NCBI GenBank assembly: GCA_052034525.1
Contig: JBPOIK010000112.1
Span: 47,909 to 111,908, forward strand
DNA: 64,000 bases
DNA from: JAFGJQ01 sp052034525
GTDB taxonomy: Bacteria; Planctomycetota; Phycisphaerae; UBA1845
Direction of reading: 5' to 3'
Positions 6,962 through 15,008 of the stretch are shown here, one piece after another. The position numbers and the translations under genes were made by a program. Below the pieces are notes generated by a model. The model did not search any database and was not told the origin of the DNA. It saw only the letters and a program-made list of their open reading frames with translations. The stretch's first letter is position 1. Each line of letters opens with the position of its first letter.

Positions 6962-8827
6962 ATGGCAAGAGCGGCCGCATTCCCATCCAAACCCGGCGAA
7001 CCGTCCGCGCTCAAACCGTCTACCACCCGCGAAAGCCCTCGGGAGACGGTGGAATCCATCATCGTCGCTCTCATCCTGGCCTTCGTGTTCCGTGCCTTCG
7101 TCGTAGAGGCATTCGTCATCCCTACGGGGTCCATGGCTCCCACACTTTACGGAAAACACGGCACCGTGACGTGTGCCAACTGCGGCTGGGAGTACGCCTA
7201 CGGCCTGTCGGAGGAAAGGGGAACGATCGGGCCCACCTCCACGTCCGACTGTCCGAACTGCGGATACCCAAACATCACCTCCCGGTTCTTTGATGCCGGC
7301 AGCGTCGTGTCCATGGAGTCGGGAGACCGCATTCTCGTTCTGAAATGGCTGTTTGACGTCGGCGGGCCGCTGGGACCCCGACCCTGGCAGGTCGTGGTCT
7401 TCAAAAACCCGCGCGACGGAGAGGACAACTTCATCAAACGGCTGATCGGGCTGCCCGGCGAGGTCCTGGAGATCCTGGACGGGGACGTTTTCACGGCGCC
7501 GGCGGACCGCTTGTCGGACGAGGCCCGGGATATTTTCGCGAAAGACCGGCGGTTCAAGCACTGTTGCCAGCGCTGGCTGGAGTTGCAGACGAACCTGCGC
7601 CGCGCTGGAGGGTTCTCCTCGCCGGCCGCCATGCGGGGCTTCCAGACGGAGGCGGGCGACCTGCTGGCTGAAGCGGACCAGCTCGATGGCGAACTGCGTG
7701 AGCTGCGCCCGCGCCTGCTGGACGAGCTCGCCGGATTGCTGCAGCCGGTACCGAAAACATCCGTCGCCCAGGAGGCCCTCTGGAATGTCGTGTATGACGC
7801 CGACTATCCGCCGCGCGTGTGCGACACCCGACGCGGAGGGCACCAGTGGCAGCCCGAAGGCGGCCGATCAGACCGCTGGAGACTGTTCGGACGATGGTTC
7901 CAATTCCGCGGTGTCGGACAACCGCCCGAATCGCTGGAGTTGCATGGCCCCCTGATCGACAACTACACCGGCTACAACATTCCCGGCCCTCGATTCAACG
8001 CCTCGACGACGCCGGAGGCCTACCGCGACGGGGCGGCCGTGGCGGATCTGCGGATTCGATGCGTCGTGACGCCGCATGACGGCGCCGGATACGTCCGTTT
8101 CGCCCTTTCGAGGCGTGGTCGGTCGTTCTGGGCGACGCTGCGATCGGATGGTCGTGTCTTCCTGCATGGCGGTCGCAGCCCGCGATTTGAGGACGCGACC
8201 TTGATCGCGGAAGATCAAACGCGCCCCTTGAAGCCCGATCGGCCTGTCGAAATCGCATTCGAGAATGTCGACTATCGATTGACGCTGCACATCGACCAGC
8301 GAGAGGTTCTCTCTGAAACGTGGTTCGATTCCCCGGGAACGGGCCAGACCGAGCGGCCGGACCGACCTTATCTGATCACCCTGCGGGAAATACGCACGCA
8401 GCCGGCGCCGCCGCCGGTGATGCCGCCGACAATCACAGCCGCGGATCTGGACGTGGACTTCGCGCACGTCGTCGTGGAGCATGACGTTTTCTATACGTCC
8501 GCGCCCCTGTTGTCTGCCCCCTTTGATCGCTATAAGCTGGGCGGCTGGGGAACAACCGGGTTTCCCATACTGCTTCGGTCTGGTGAATACTACGTACTGG
8601 GCGACAACAGCCCGCAGAGTGCGGACTCGCGGCTGTGGGACGTGGTCGGGTATCACCTGCGGCGTCGCGGAGAGGAGTATCAACTCGGCACCGTTCCGGA
8701 AGATCAGATGATCGGCCGGGCGTTTTTCGTATACTGGCCAAGCGGGCTGCGCACGGACCTTCTGCCGGGCCCGCTGCGCCAGGTCGGATGGATTCCGAAC
8801 GTTGGTCGAATGCGGTGGATCCGCTGA
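6962..8827 (+). CDS. lepB: Signal peptidase I with zinc ribbon and very large insertion
   Basis: A 621-residue type I signal peptidase, at least twice the usual length, anchored in the inner membrane by one segment (about residues 32-53). Catalytic Ser57 sits in IPTGSMAPTL. The general base is Lys159 in FIKRLIGLPGE. Box E is GDNSPQSADSRLW near residue 547. Two CxxC pairs (VTCANCG and SDCPNCG, residues 71-100) right after the Ser form a likely zinc ribbon. Between boxes D and E lies an insertion of about 370 residues: a helical stretch, then a beta-rich, LamG-like part. ATG 6962 follows GAGAG. GTG 6950 would add four residues. The role of the insertion is unknown; it would lie on the periplasmic side. 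Confidence 0.9.
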   Translation: MARAAAFPSKPGEPSALKPSTTRESPRETVESIIVALILAFVFRAFVVEAFVIPTGSMAPTLYGKHGTVTCANCGWEYAYGLSEERGTIGPTSTSDCPNCGYPNITSRFFDAGSVVSMESGDRILVLKWLFDVGGPLGPRPWQVVVFKNPRDGEDNFIKRLIGLPGEVLEILDGDVFTAPADRLSDEARDIFAKDRRFKHCCQRWLELQTNLRRAGGFSSPAAMRGFQTEAGDLLAEADQLDGELRELRPRLLDELAGLLQPVPKTSVAQEALWNVVYDADYPPRVCDTRRGGHQWQPEGGRSDRWRLFGRWFQFRGVGQPPESLELHGPLIDNYTGYNIPGPRFNASTTPEAYRDGAAVADLRIRCVVTPHDGAGYVRFALSRRGRSFWATLRSDGRVFLHGGRSPRFEDATLIAEDQTRPLKPDRPVEIAFENVDYRLTLHIDQREVLSETWFDSPGTGQTERPDRPYLITLREIRTQPAPPPVMPPTITAADLDVDFAHVVVEHDVFYTSAPLLSAPFDRYKLGGWGTTGFPILLRSGEYYVLGDNSPQSADSRLWDVVGYHLRRRGEEYQLGTVPEDQMIGRAFFVYWPSGLRTDLLPGPLRQVGWIPNVGRMRWIR

Positions 8828-8883
8828 GATACGGTCTGGAGTGCCGAGGCAGGCAGAGCCCGATGTGTCGGTCAATTATGAAG

Positions 8884-8892
8884 TTATCCACA
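8884..8892 (+). promoter_or_regulatory. Perfect DnaA box
   Basis: TTATCCACA, identical to the DnaA consensus, sits 57 bp after the lepB stop at the edge of the AT-rich island. One perfect box does not make an origin; it could be a titration or regulatory site. Confidence 0.45.
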
Positions 8893-9043
8893 AAGCGGAC
8901 CGCGAGTTATCGGGCATATATCGGCGAGGAAACCTGGGCGACTGTTGCGTTTCCGAACACTCTGCGGGTGGCCGCAGAGAGCTCGGAATGATCGGTTCGA
9001 AGGCACGTAAGTGCTTATGGTTTTGGCGGTAAACATCAAATCA

Positions 9044-9089
9044 CCCACGTTTGTGGCATTGTTGCGTCACGAAAAGTAGAAAACGTGGG
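9044..9089. repeat. Inverted repeat CCCACGTTT / AAACGTGGG
   Basis: Perfect 9-bp arms at 9044-9052 and 9081-9089 are separated by 28 bp. The spacing fits binding by a dimer on two helical faces or a cruciform. It lies about 107 bp upstream of lptB. Confidence 0.5.
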
Positions 9090-9195
9090 ATAAATGGGTA
9101 GATTTTGAGTCTGCTTCTTGAATAGGGTAAATGCCCTCGGTTGTTAACAGATCATCCACCGCTTCGTGGGAGGCTCATTTGGAAGTGGGTTGCTG

Positions 9196-9957
9196 ATGGC
9201 ATCGCGCGCTCTGTTGCAAGCTCGTGGTTTGGTCAAAAGATACGACGGCCGCGCCGTCGTAAACCGGTTGGGTTTTGACGTCTATCGTGGCGAAATCGTC
9301 GGTTTGCTCGGGCGGAACGGGGCCGGCAAGACCACCAGCTTTCGAATGGCCGTTGGCATGATCGATCCAGAGGAGGGGCAGATTGTCTTTGACGGGCGGG
9401 ATGTTACCCGTCTTCCCATGTACAAGCGGGCCCAGTTGGGGATGGGATATCTGTCTCAGGAGCCAAGCGTGTTTCAGAAGCTCACCGTCGAGCAGAATCT
9501 GCTGGCGATTCTGGAAACGATGCGTCATCTGACGCGGGCAGACCAGCGACGGGCGGCGGCGGACCTGATTGCGCAGTTCGGGCTGATCACCCAGGCCCAG
9601 CAGGAGGCCCGCACCCTGTCTGGGGGCGAGCGGCGCAAGCTGGAGATCGCTCGGGCCCTGATCAGCAATCCGAAACTCATTTTCCTGGATGAGCCGTTCA
9701 GCGGTGTGGATCCCATTGCGGTTCAGGGACTTCAGCGGGAGATCGCCAATCTCAAGAACCGCGGCATCGCCATCCTGCTGACAGATCACAATGTTCGGGA
9801 AACACTGACGGTCACAGACCGCAGTTACATCATCGACCAGGGGCGTCATCTTGCCAGCGGGACTCCCCGAGAGTTGATCAACAACCCGCTGGTGCGGGAA
9901 ACCTACCTGGGCAGCACCTTCGAGGGAAACGAATTCGGAACACCCCGAGCCAACTGA
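9196..9957 (+). CDS. lptB: LPS-export ABC transporter ATPase LptB
   Basis: A 253-residue ABC ATPase of the LptB type, the cytoplasmic motor that pulls lipopolysaccharide from the inner membrane with LptFG. Walker A is GRNGAGKTT (39-47), the Q-loop region is GYLSQEPSVFQKLTVEQNL, the signature is LSGGERRKLEIARAL (141-155), and Walker B is LIFLDEPFSGVDP with D165/E166. The H-loop is LLTDHNV. The EPSVF and PFSGVDP stretches are LptB hallmarks. ATG 9196 has GGAAG about 10 bases upstream; a GTG at 9166 is in frame but less likely. The gene overlaps galK by four bases. An outer membrane with LPS is implied. Confidence 0.92.
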   Translation: MASRALLQARGLVKRYDGRAVVNRLGFDVYRGEIVGLLGRNGAGKTTSFRMAVGMIDPEEGQIVFDGRDVTRLPMYKRAQLGMGYLSQEPSVFQKLTVEQNLLAILETMRHLTRADQRRAAADLIAQFGLITQAQQEARTLSGGERRKLEIARALISNPKLIFLDEPFSGVDPIAVQGLQREIANLKNRGIAILLTDHNVRETLTVTDRSYIIDQGRHLASGTPRELINNPLVRETYLGSTFEGNEFGTPRAN

Positions 9958-11120
9958 TCGACCGCGCCACGACCGAGTATCGCGCGAGGTTCCACGGATC
10001 GCCCGCGGTCGCCGGCGTTGCGCCGGGTCGGGTGGAAATCCTGGGGAATCATACGGATTACAATGGGGGCGCTGTGCTGACGGCCGCGATCGATCGTTAT
10101 GTCGTGGCGGTGGGGCGGCCCCGGCCCGATCCCCTGGTCCGCATCTGGTCATGCAACCTGGAGGCGGCCGGCGAGTTTTCCATAGCCCATTTGTGTCCGG
10201 ACGATCGCCCGGATTGGACCAGCTACGTCAAGGCCGTCTTTGCGATGCTTGCACAGGCCGACGTCACGGTAGGCGGGATGGATCTGGTGATCGCCAGCGA
10301 CGTTCCGGCCGGGGCCGGCCTGAGCAGCTCGGCGGCGCTGGAGGCATCGGTGGCTCGGGCCGTGCTTCAGGCGTATCCGGCCTTCATCGAGCCGCTGGCC
10401 CTGGCCCGCCTGCTTCAGCGCGGCGAGAACGAGTGGGCGAAGGTCCGGTGCGGGCTGCTCGATCAGTTTTCCACCATTCACGGACGTGCAGACCGGGTGC
10501 TCTACCTGGATTGCGCGTCGGGGGCGCACGAGACTCTGTCTTTGGGTTCGCCGGCACCGGCCATTGTCGTGGTGGATTCGCGGGTCTCCCGTCAACTGGG
10601 CCACAACGCGCCGTACAACACGCGACGCCGCGAGTGTGAGCAAGCCAAAGCCGCGCTGGAACGGCAGCTTGGACGTTCTTTGGCCGGCCTGTGCGAGGCC
10701 TCACTGGATGAACTGGAGCGGGCCGCCCCGGGAATTCCCGAACCGCCTCTGTCGCGGGCTCGCCACGTTATCGGGGAGCACGCGCGCGTGCTGGCGGCCA
10801 GGGCGGCGCTGACCGCAGGCGATATTGATCGTTTCGGCCGATTGATGGAGCAGTCTCACCAGAGCTCGCAGCGCTTCTTCGAAAACAGTTGCGATGCGCT
10901 GGATCGGCTGTGTGGTCTGGCGATGCAGCAGCAGGGGTACATCGGCGGGCGCTTGTGTGGCGCGGGCTGGGGCGGCTGCACCGTGAACCTGGTGTCGGCG
11001 AGCAGGGTGAATGACTTCGTCAGAGGGATGGAGCAGGCAGTGGCAGGCTGGCCGGCCCCCACGCCCGTGGTGCATGTCTGTTACGCCTCCGACGGGGCGA
11101 CGGGGCAGGTTCTCGGCTGA
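9954..11120 (+). CDS. galK: Galactokinase with apparent non-canonical start
   Basis: A galactokinase of the GHMP family that phosphorylates galactose at C1 (Leloir pathway). Motif 1 reads APGRVEILGNHTDYNGG, motif 2 is GAGLSSSAALEAS (ATP loop) and motif 3 is CGAGWGGCTVNL near the C-terminus. The first ATG/GTG/TTG in frame is GTG 10032, which would cut between APGR and VEILG and remove substrate-contacting residues. The frame is open upstream and homologous: LIDRATTEYRARFHGS precedes APGR. I therefore place the start at CTG 9954, giving 388 residues and a CTGA overlap with the lptB stop. ATT 9933, with GAGGG 7 bases ahead, is the alternative. Confidence 0.85.
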   Translation: MIDRATTEYRARFHGSPAVAGVAPGRVEILGNHTDYNGGAVLTAAIDRYVVAVGRPRPDPLVRIWSCNLEAAGEFSIAHLCPDDRPDWTSYVKAVFAMLAQADVTVGGMDLVIASDVPAGAGLSSSAALEASVARAVLQAYPAFIEPLALARLLQRGENEWAKVRCGLLDQFSTIHGRADRVLYLDCASGAHETLSLGSPAPAIVVVDSRVSRQLGHNAPYNTRRRECEQAKAALERQLGRSLAGLCEASLDELERAAPGIPEPPLSRARHVIGEHARVLAARAALTAGDIDRFGRLMEQSHQSSQRFFENSCDALDRLCGLAMQQQGYIGGRLCGAGWGGCTVNLVSASRVNDFVRGMEQAVAGWPAPTPVVHVCYASDGATGQVLG

Positions 11121-11256
11121 CTCGGAATCCGGCCGGACCGTTCGCAGACCATACAAAGAGTCCGCCACTCGCGTTCCGTCGGGACAACCGACCGGAAACG
11201 AAGCGTTCGTCGCGCGTGTGTGGGCATATTCGCTCGTCCGGGGGACGGCGACGGAA

Positions 11257-11847
11257 TCATCCTCCAGCCTTCTGGAAGTTCATGGCGGCGAAATCCCAGT
11301 TCAGCAGGTGGTCGATCACCGTCTCCACGTATTTCGGACGAGCGTTGCGGAAGTCAATGTAGTACGCGTGCTCCCAGACGTCGATCGTCAGCAGGGCCGT
11401 CTGGCCGTGCCGCATGGGCAGATCGGCGTTCGCCGTTTTGACGACCTTGAGCCGGCCGCCCTGCGCCACCAGCCATGCCCAGCCGGAGCCGAATTGCGTG
11501 GCCGCCGCGTCCGCCAGGGCCTCGCGAAAGGCCTGGAACGATCCGAAATCCCGCTGGATCGCGTCCGCCAGTGGGCCGCCGGGTTGGCCGCCGCCGCCGG
11601 GCTTGAGACAGTTCCAGTAGAACGTGTGGTTCCACACCTGGGCGGCGTTGTTGAATACGGAGCCCTCGGCGCTGAGGATGATTTCCTCCAGGGATTTGCT
11701 TTCTTCGGGTTTGCCGGCGATCAGCTTGTTGAGGTTCGTCACATAAGCGTTGTGGTGCTTGCCGTGGTGGAATTCCAGCGTCTCAGCACTGATGTGCGGC
11801 TCCAGGGCATTCCGAGCGTATGGCAGATCAGGTAGCGTGATGGACAT
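11257..11847 (-). CDS. sodB: Superoxide dismutase, Fe type
   Basis: A 196-residue cytoplasmic enzyme that dismutates superoxide. Metal ligands are His27, His74 (VWNHTFYW), Asp156 and His160 (DVWEHAYYID). Gln70 in NNAAQVWNH is the residue typical of iron enzymes (manganese enzymes place the Gln later), so Fe or cambialistic use is likely. No signal peptide is present. ATG 11847 has GAGGAGAG about 5 bases upstream. It is monocistronic and convergent with galK. A promoter with an embedded inverted repeat lies at 11897-11925. An oxygen-exposed or aerotolerant lifestyle is suggested. Confidence 0.95.
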   Translation of the reverse strand: MSITLPDLPYARNALEPHISAETLEFHHGKHHNAYVTNLNKLIAGKPEESKSLEEIILSAEGSVFNNAAQVWNHTFYWNCLKPGGGGQPGGPLADAIQRDFGSFQAFREALADAAATQFGSGWAWLVAQGGRLKVVKTANADLPMRHGQTALLTIDVWEHAYYIDFRNARPKYVETVIDHLLNWDFAAMNFQKAGG

Positions 11848-11896
11848 GAGGCTCTCCTCATTGGTGTGATGTTGAACCGAACCAGCCGTGCGGAAT

Positions 11897-11925
11897 ACTG
11901 TACGGACCGGAATCCCGGTTGTCGA
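11897..11925 (-). promoter_or_regulatory. Promoter of sodB with operator-like repeat in the spacer
   Basis: On the minus strand TCGACA (-35, 11920-11925), a 17-bp spacer and TACAGT (-10, 11897-11902) precede sodB by 49 bp. The spacer carries the inverted repeat ACCGG-N4-CCGGT (11906-11919), well placed for a repressor or redox sensor. No known Fur-box match is visible. Confidence 0.5.
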
Positions 11926-12112
11926 GAGGTGCTGCCTTGCCCACTCGGGGCCGTCCGGTCGTTGCAGGATGCGGCGGCCGCGTTACGGGAGGGCGTGCGC
12001 GCCCATCGCAGCACACGGCAGCCAGGAGCACCGTTGCCGGCAGTCCGCACTTTGTCCTCCGCATTACCGCTGCATCCGGGGGCCACGGCCTGGCGCTTTC
12101 TTCCCGATTGCC

Positions 12113-14770
12113 CTATCGTGGCGGCTCCTCCTCACCCGCGTCGTCGGTTTGCTCGTCCGGCTCATGATCTACGGTGGGTTCGTCCGTCCGTACGAAAGGC
12201 AATTCGACCGTTTCCTCCGGCTGGGCAGACGGGGGCGAGGGCTCGTCCCGTCGAAGCATGGTGTCCATCGGCGGCAAATCGTCCGTTGATCTGACCGTGC
12301 TGTAAGAGCTTCGCCAGGCCGGTTTCGGCTCATCTGCTGGAGCGGGCTGCGGCGAAGGGGGAGGCTCATCCGCAGGCAGAACCTCAGGCTCGACCGCCGG
12401 CTCGGATTCCGACATCTCCGCCGGTTCGCTCGGCGGTTCCACCGGCGCCTCCGGTTCGTTTGGCTCCGGCGCCGCCGACTCACTTGGTTCAGCCGGTTCC
12501 GGCTCCGACAGCGGAATCGGTGCGCTCACCGGTTCGTTCGACCACGGTCGGTCCTGTGGTTCCGGCGGTGCCGGTGGCTCCGGCTCGGGCGGTGCTGGTG
12601 GTTCCGGTTCGGGCGGTGCCGGCTCCGGCGGCGGTTCGTCCAATCGGTCCGAGGGCGAGCGCCATTCGTACGTCTCCTCCGGCGGCGCGTCGGGGGAGAA
12701 ACCTTTGTCGCCGACTTCGATCGGTTCGTGCGGCTCCTGCGGGCCGGGTGGCACCTCCGCCGCCGGCATTCGATCGGGCGGTCCGCGCCTGGCCGCGGCA
12801 ACCAGCAGCCAGATGGATAACAAAGCGAACGGAACCAGTGGCAGAAGATTGAACCAGAACAGGTTCGTATATCTGACGTGATGCTCATCCTCTGGCCGCA
12901 CCATGGAAACGGCCGCGGACGCCGTGTCCGCCCGATCGCCCAGGCCGTACGTTGCGTCAAAACCCAGCTTGTCCGCCAGCCAGGGCTGGAAATGTCCGGC
13001 CATCACCGGTCTGGGCACCTCATCAAAAGGGGTTCTGTACGTCGGATCGTGCCAGGCCCATGCCACAAGCCCTCCGACGGCCGCCAGCACGACACTCGTC
13101 AGCGCGTATCCGCCGACCAGCCCGGAGGCGGACAACACGCCCCGCGTCTCCGCGTCCGTGACGGGCTTTCGCCATCGGTCCACCGCGGCCCGGATCAGGC
13201 CGCCGACCATCACCGGCGTCGAGATCGACAATGGCAGATACAATCCTACCCCGAAGGCCAGCGACGGCACTCCGAGCAACTCCATGACCAGGGCCGCCAT
13301 CGCGCCGATCAGTATCAGTTCCCACGGCAATTGTCCGGCGAAGGCATCGTCCAGCACGCGTTTGATCAATTTTGCCTCGAAGGCCGGCAGCGGATCCGGC
13401 GTTGCGTCCGTCTGCACGAATCCCCGCGTCCGATTCAGCATCAGAATCACCGCGGCAATCGCCACGGCCGAGACCAGCACGCCCAGCATCTGGCCGATCT
13501 GCTGCTTGCAGGGCGTCGCCCGCAGCAGGAAACCCGTCTTGAGATCCTGCGACAGGTCGCCCGCCTGGCAGATGGCGATGGTCACCAGGGTCCCGACCAG
13601 CATGGCCGTCAGCTTCGCCTGCGCGGGATCCGCGTTGCGGCCTCGCGCGAACAGCAGCACCGTTGCAATGACGACCGCGACGGCCAGCGGCGCTACCGGG
13701 CTCCAGGATCCGCCCACGAGGCCCACCAGCCGCGCCGCCACCGCCGCGAACACGAAAGCCCCCAGCAGCACGCACACGGCGCCCACCGTCGAAAGCCCCA
13801 GGACGGAGAAGTGGATCATCACGTAGCCCAGTCCGCCCAGCAGCAGCAGCACCAGCGGCATCGGCAGGTCGCGGTGTGCGGGTTCCACGTTGCGCCGCGC
13901 GAACGTATCCGCGAGTGCCCGGCCGCCGGACGCCAGCACGGTCGGCAGCGTCCGAACCAGAGCCAGCAGGCCGGCGAACACGACGGCGCCCAGACCGATG
14001 TACTGAAGATAGCTTGTGCCGAGATCGTCCGGCCTCATGTCGCGCACGAGCCGCGCGGCCTCCGGTCGAATCGGCTGCAACGCGTGGTCGCCACACAATC
14101 CGATCAGCGGCAGAATCATGAACCAGCCCAGCACCCCGCCCGCGAAGAGGATCACCGCGATCCGCGGTCCGAGCAGGTACCCCACCCCCAGCAACGCGGG
14201 GGAAGCGTTCAGGGAAGCGCTGGTCCGGACCGACGGAATGTCCAGGATGGCCTTCTCCCGCCAGAACCCCAGTCCCTGCAGCAGCGAGTACACCCCGCCC
14301 ACGATAAGCCCGACGAACACCGGCCGCGCGGCGGGCCCGCCCGCGTCGCCGGCCTGCAGGATCTTGGCGCACGCCACACCCTCCGGGAACGGCAGACGCC
14401 GCTCCTCCCGCTCGATAAGCGTGCGACGCATGGGAACCAGAAACAGAATGCCCAGCAGCCCCCCCAGAGCGGCCCAGATCACCAGCTTGAGCAGGTTCGG
14501 CTCACAACCCGTCAACAGAAGGGCCGGAACCGCCAGGATCATGGCTTTGCTCAGCGATTCTCCGGATGACGCGATGGTCTGAACGATGTTGCTTTCCAGG
14601 AGCGTGCCGCGCTTCCGGAGACCGCGCAGCACCGCCGTCGAGATCAGCGCTGCGGGAATGGACGCCGCCATGACCAGGCCGAGCTTCAGCCCGACGTAGG
14701 CCCCGGCCGCGCCGAAGAGGATTGCCAGCAACAGACCGATCAGAACCGCCAGAGGTGAAAGCTCGCGCAT
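12113..14770 (-). CDS. OPT-family oligopeptide/metal-chelate transporter with Pro/Glu-rich tail
   Basis: An 885-residue polytopic membrane protein of the OPT superfamily. It opens MRELSPLAVLIGLLLAIL with a first membrane segment, then GAYVGLKLGLVMAASIPAAL. Further helices run to about residue 660 (LFWFNLLPLVPFALLSIWLL). OPT-type landmarks include RRLPFPEGVACAKIL and QAGDLSQDLKTGFLLRATPCKQQ. The last 220 or so residues form a low-complexity cytoplasmic or periplasmic tail rich in Pro, Glu and Ala, with tandem PEPEPPAPPEPEPPAPPEP units. ATG 14770 follows CAGGAG by about 9 bases; frames further upstream are not family-like. It is divergent from hom with a 238-bp gap. Substrates are probably peptides or metal chelates. 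The tail is unusual for the family. Confidence 0.88.
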   Translation of the reverse strand: MRELSPLAVLIGLLLAILFGAAGAYVGLKLGLVMAASIPAALISTAVLRGLRKRGTLLESNIVQTIASSGESLSKAMILAVPALLLTGCEPNLLKLVIWAALGGLLGILFLVPMRRTLIEREERRLPFPEGVACAKILQAGDAGGPAARPVFVGLIVGGVYSLLQGLGFWREKAILDIPSVRTSASLNASPALLGVGYLLGPRIAVILFAGGVLGWFMILPLIGLCGDHALQPIRPEAARLVRDMRPDDLGTSYLQYIGLGAVVFAGLLALVRTLPTVLASGGRALADTFARRNVEPAHRDLPMPLVLLLLGGLGYVMIHFSVLGLSTVGAVCVLLGAFVFAAVAARLVGLVGGSWSPVAPLAVAVVIATVLLFARGRNADPAQAKLTAMLVGTLVTIAICQAGDLSQDLKTGFLLRATPCKQQIGQMLGVLVSAVAIAAVILMLNRTRGFVQTDATPDPLPAFEAKLIKRVLDDAFAGQLPWELILIGAMAALVMELLGVPSLAFGVGLYLPLSISTPVMVGGLIRAAVDRWRKPVTDAETRGVLSASGLVGGYALTSVVLAAVGGLVAWAWHDPTYRTPFDEVPRPVMAGHFQPWLADKLGFDATYGLGDRADTASAAVSMVRPEDEHHVRYTNLFWFNLLPLVPFALLSIWLLVAAARRGPPDRMPAAEVPPGPQEPHEPIEVGDKGFSPDAPPEETYEWRSPSDRLDEPPPEPAPPEPEPPAPPEPEPPAPPEPQDRPWSNEPVSAPIPLSEPEPAEPSESAAPEPNEPEAPVEPPSEPAEMSESEPAVEPEVLPADEPPPSPQPAPADEPKPAWRSSYSTVRSTDDLPPMDTMLRRDEPSPPSAQPEETVELPFVRTDEPTVDHEPDEQTDDAGEEEPPR

Positions 14771-15008
14771 GCCGCATGACTCCTGCCGGATCGGCGGGCG
14801 ACCTCCGTGCCGCCGCCATGCGAATCTTTCGCCGGGTCGGGCACGCCCACTATATCTTCTGATTCGGATCGGGCAAACCGGGTGTCTGCCGCCGTCGGGC
14901 CGACCCGCCTTGACTTCTACACGAACCCACACGTACAGTTGCCCTCGGATCTGGCCGGCGGACAAAATCACGGCGGGCGATGGACCCGCCGTCGAGGTGT
15001 GGATATTC

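Larger units (their letters stand above)
8828..9195. other. AT-rich gene-free island between lepB and lptB
   Basis: This 368-bp stretch is visibly richer in A/T than its surroundings, especially 9010-9150. It contains a perfect DnaA box, a looser one (TCATCCACC, 9152-9160, 7 of 9) and an inverted repeat at 9044-9089. It must also carry the lptB promoter, for which I see no convincing -35/-10 pair. No protein or RNA gene is recognisable. Confidence 0.5.

Noticed and set aside
6470..7843. 457-residue minus-strand open frame antisense to lepB and cheX
   Set aside because: It covers the start of lepB and overlaps cheX on the same strand in another frame; no motif is visible, and high GC favours long antisense frames.
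8828..9195. Chromosomal replication origin
   Set aside because: Only one perfect DnaA box, no dnaA or dnaN gene nearby, and no box array; kept as a low-confidence regulatory site only.
12550..12640. CRISPR-like regular repeats
   Set aside because: The periodic GGTTCCGG-type units are codons of the Pro/Glu-rich tail of the OPT transporter, with no spacers.
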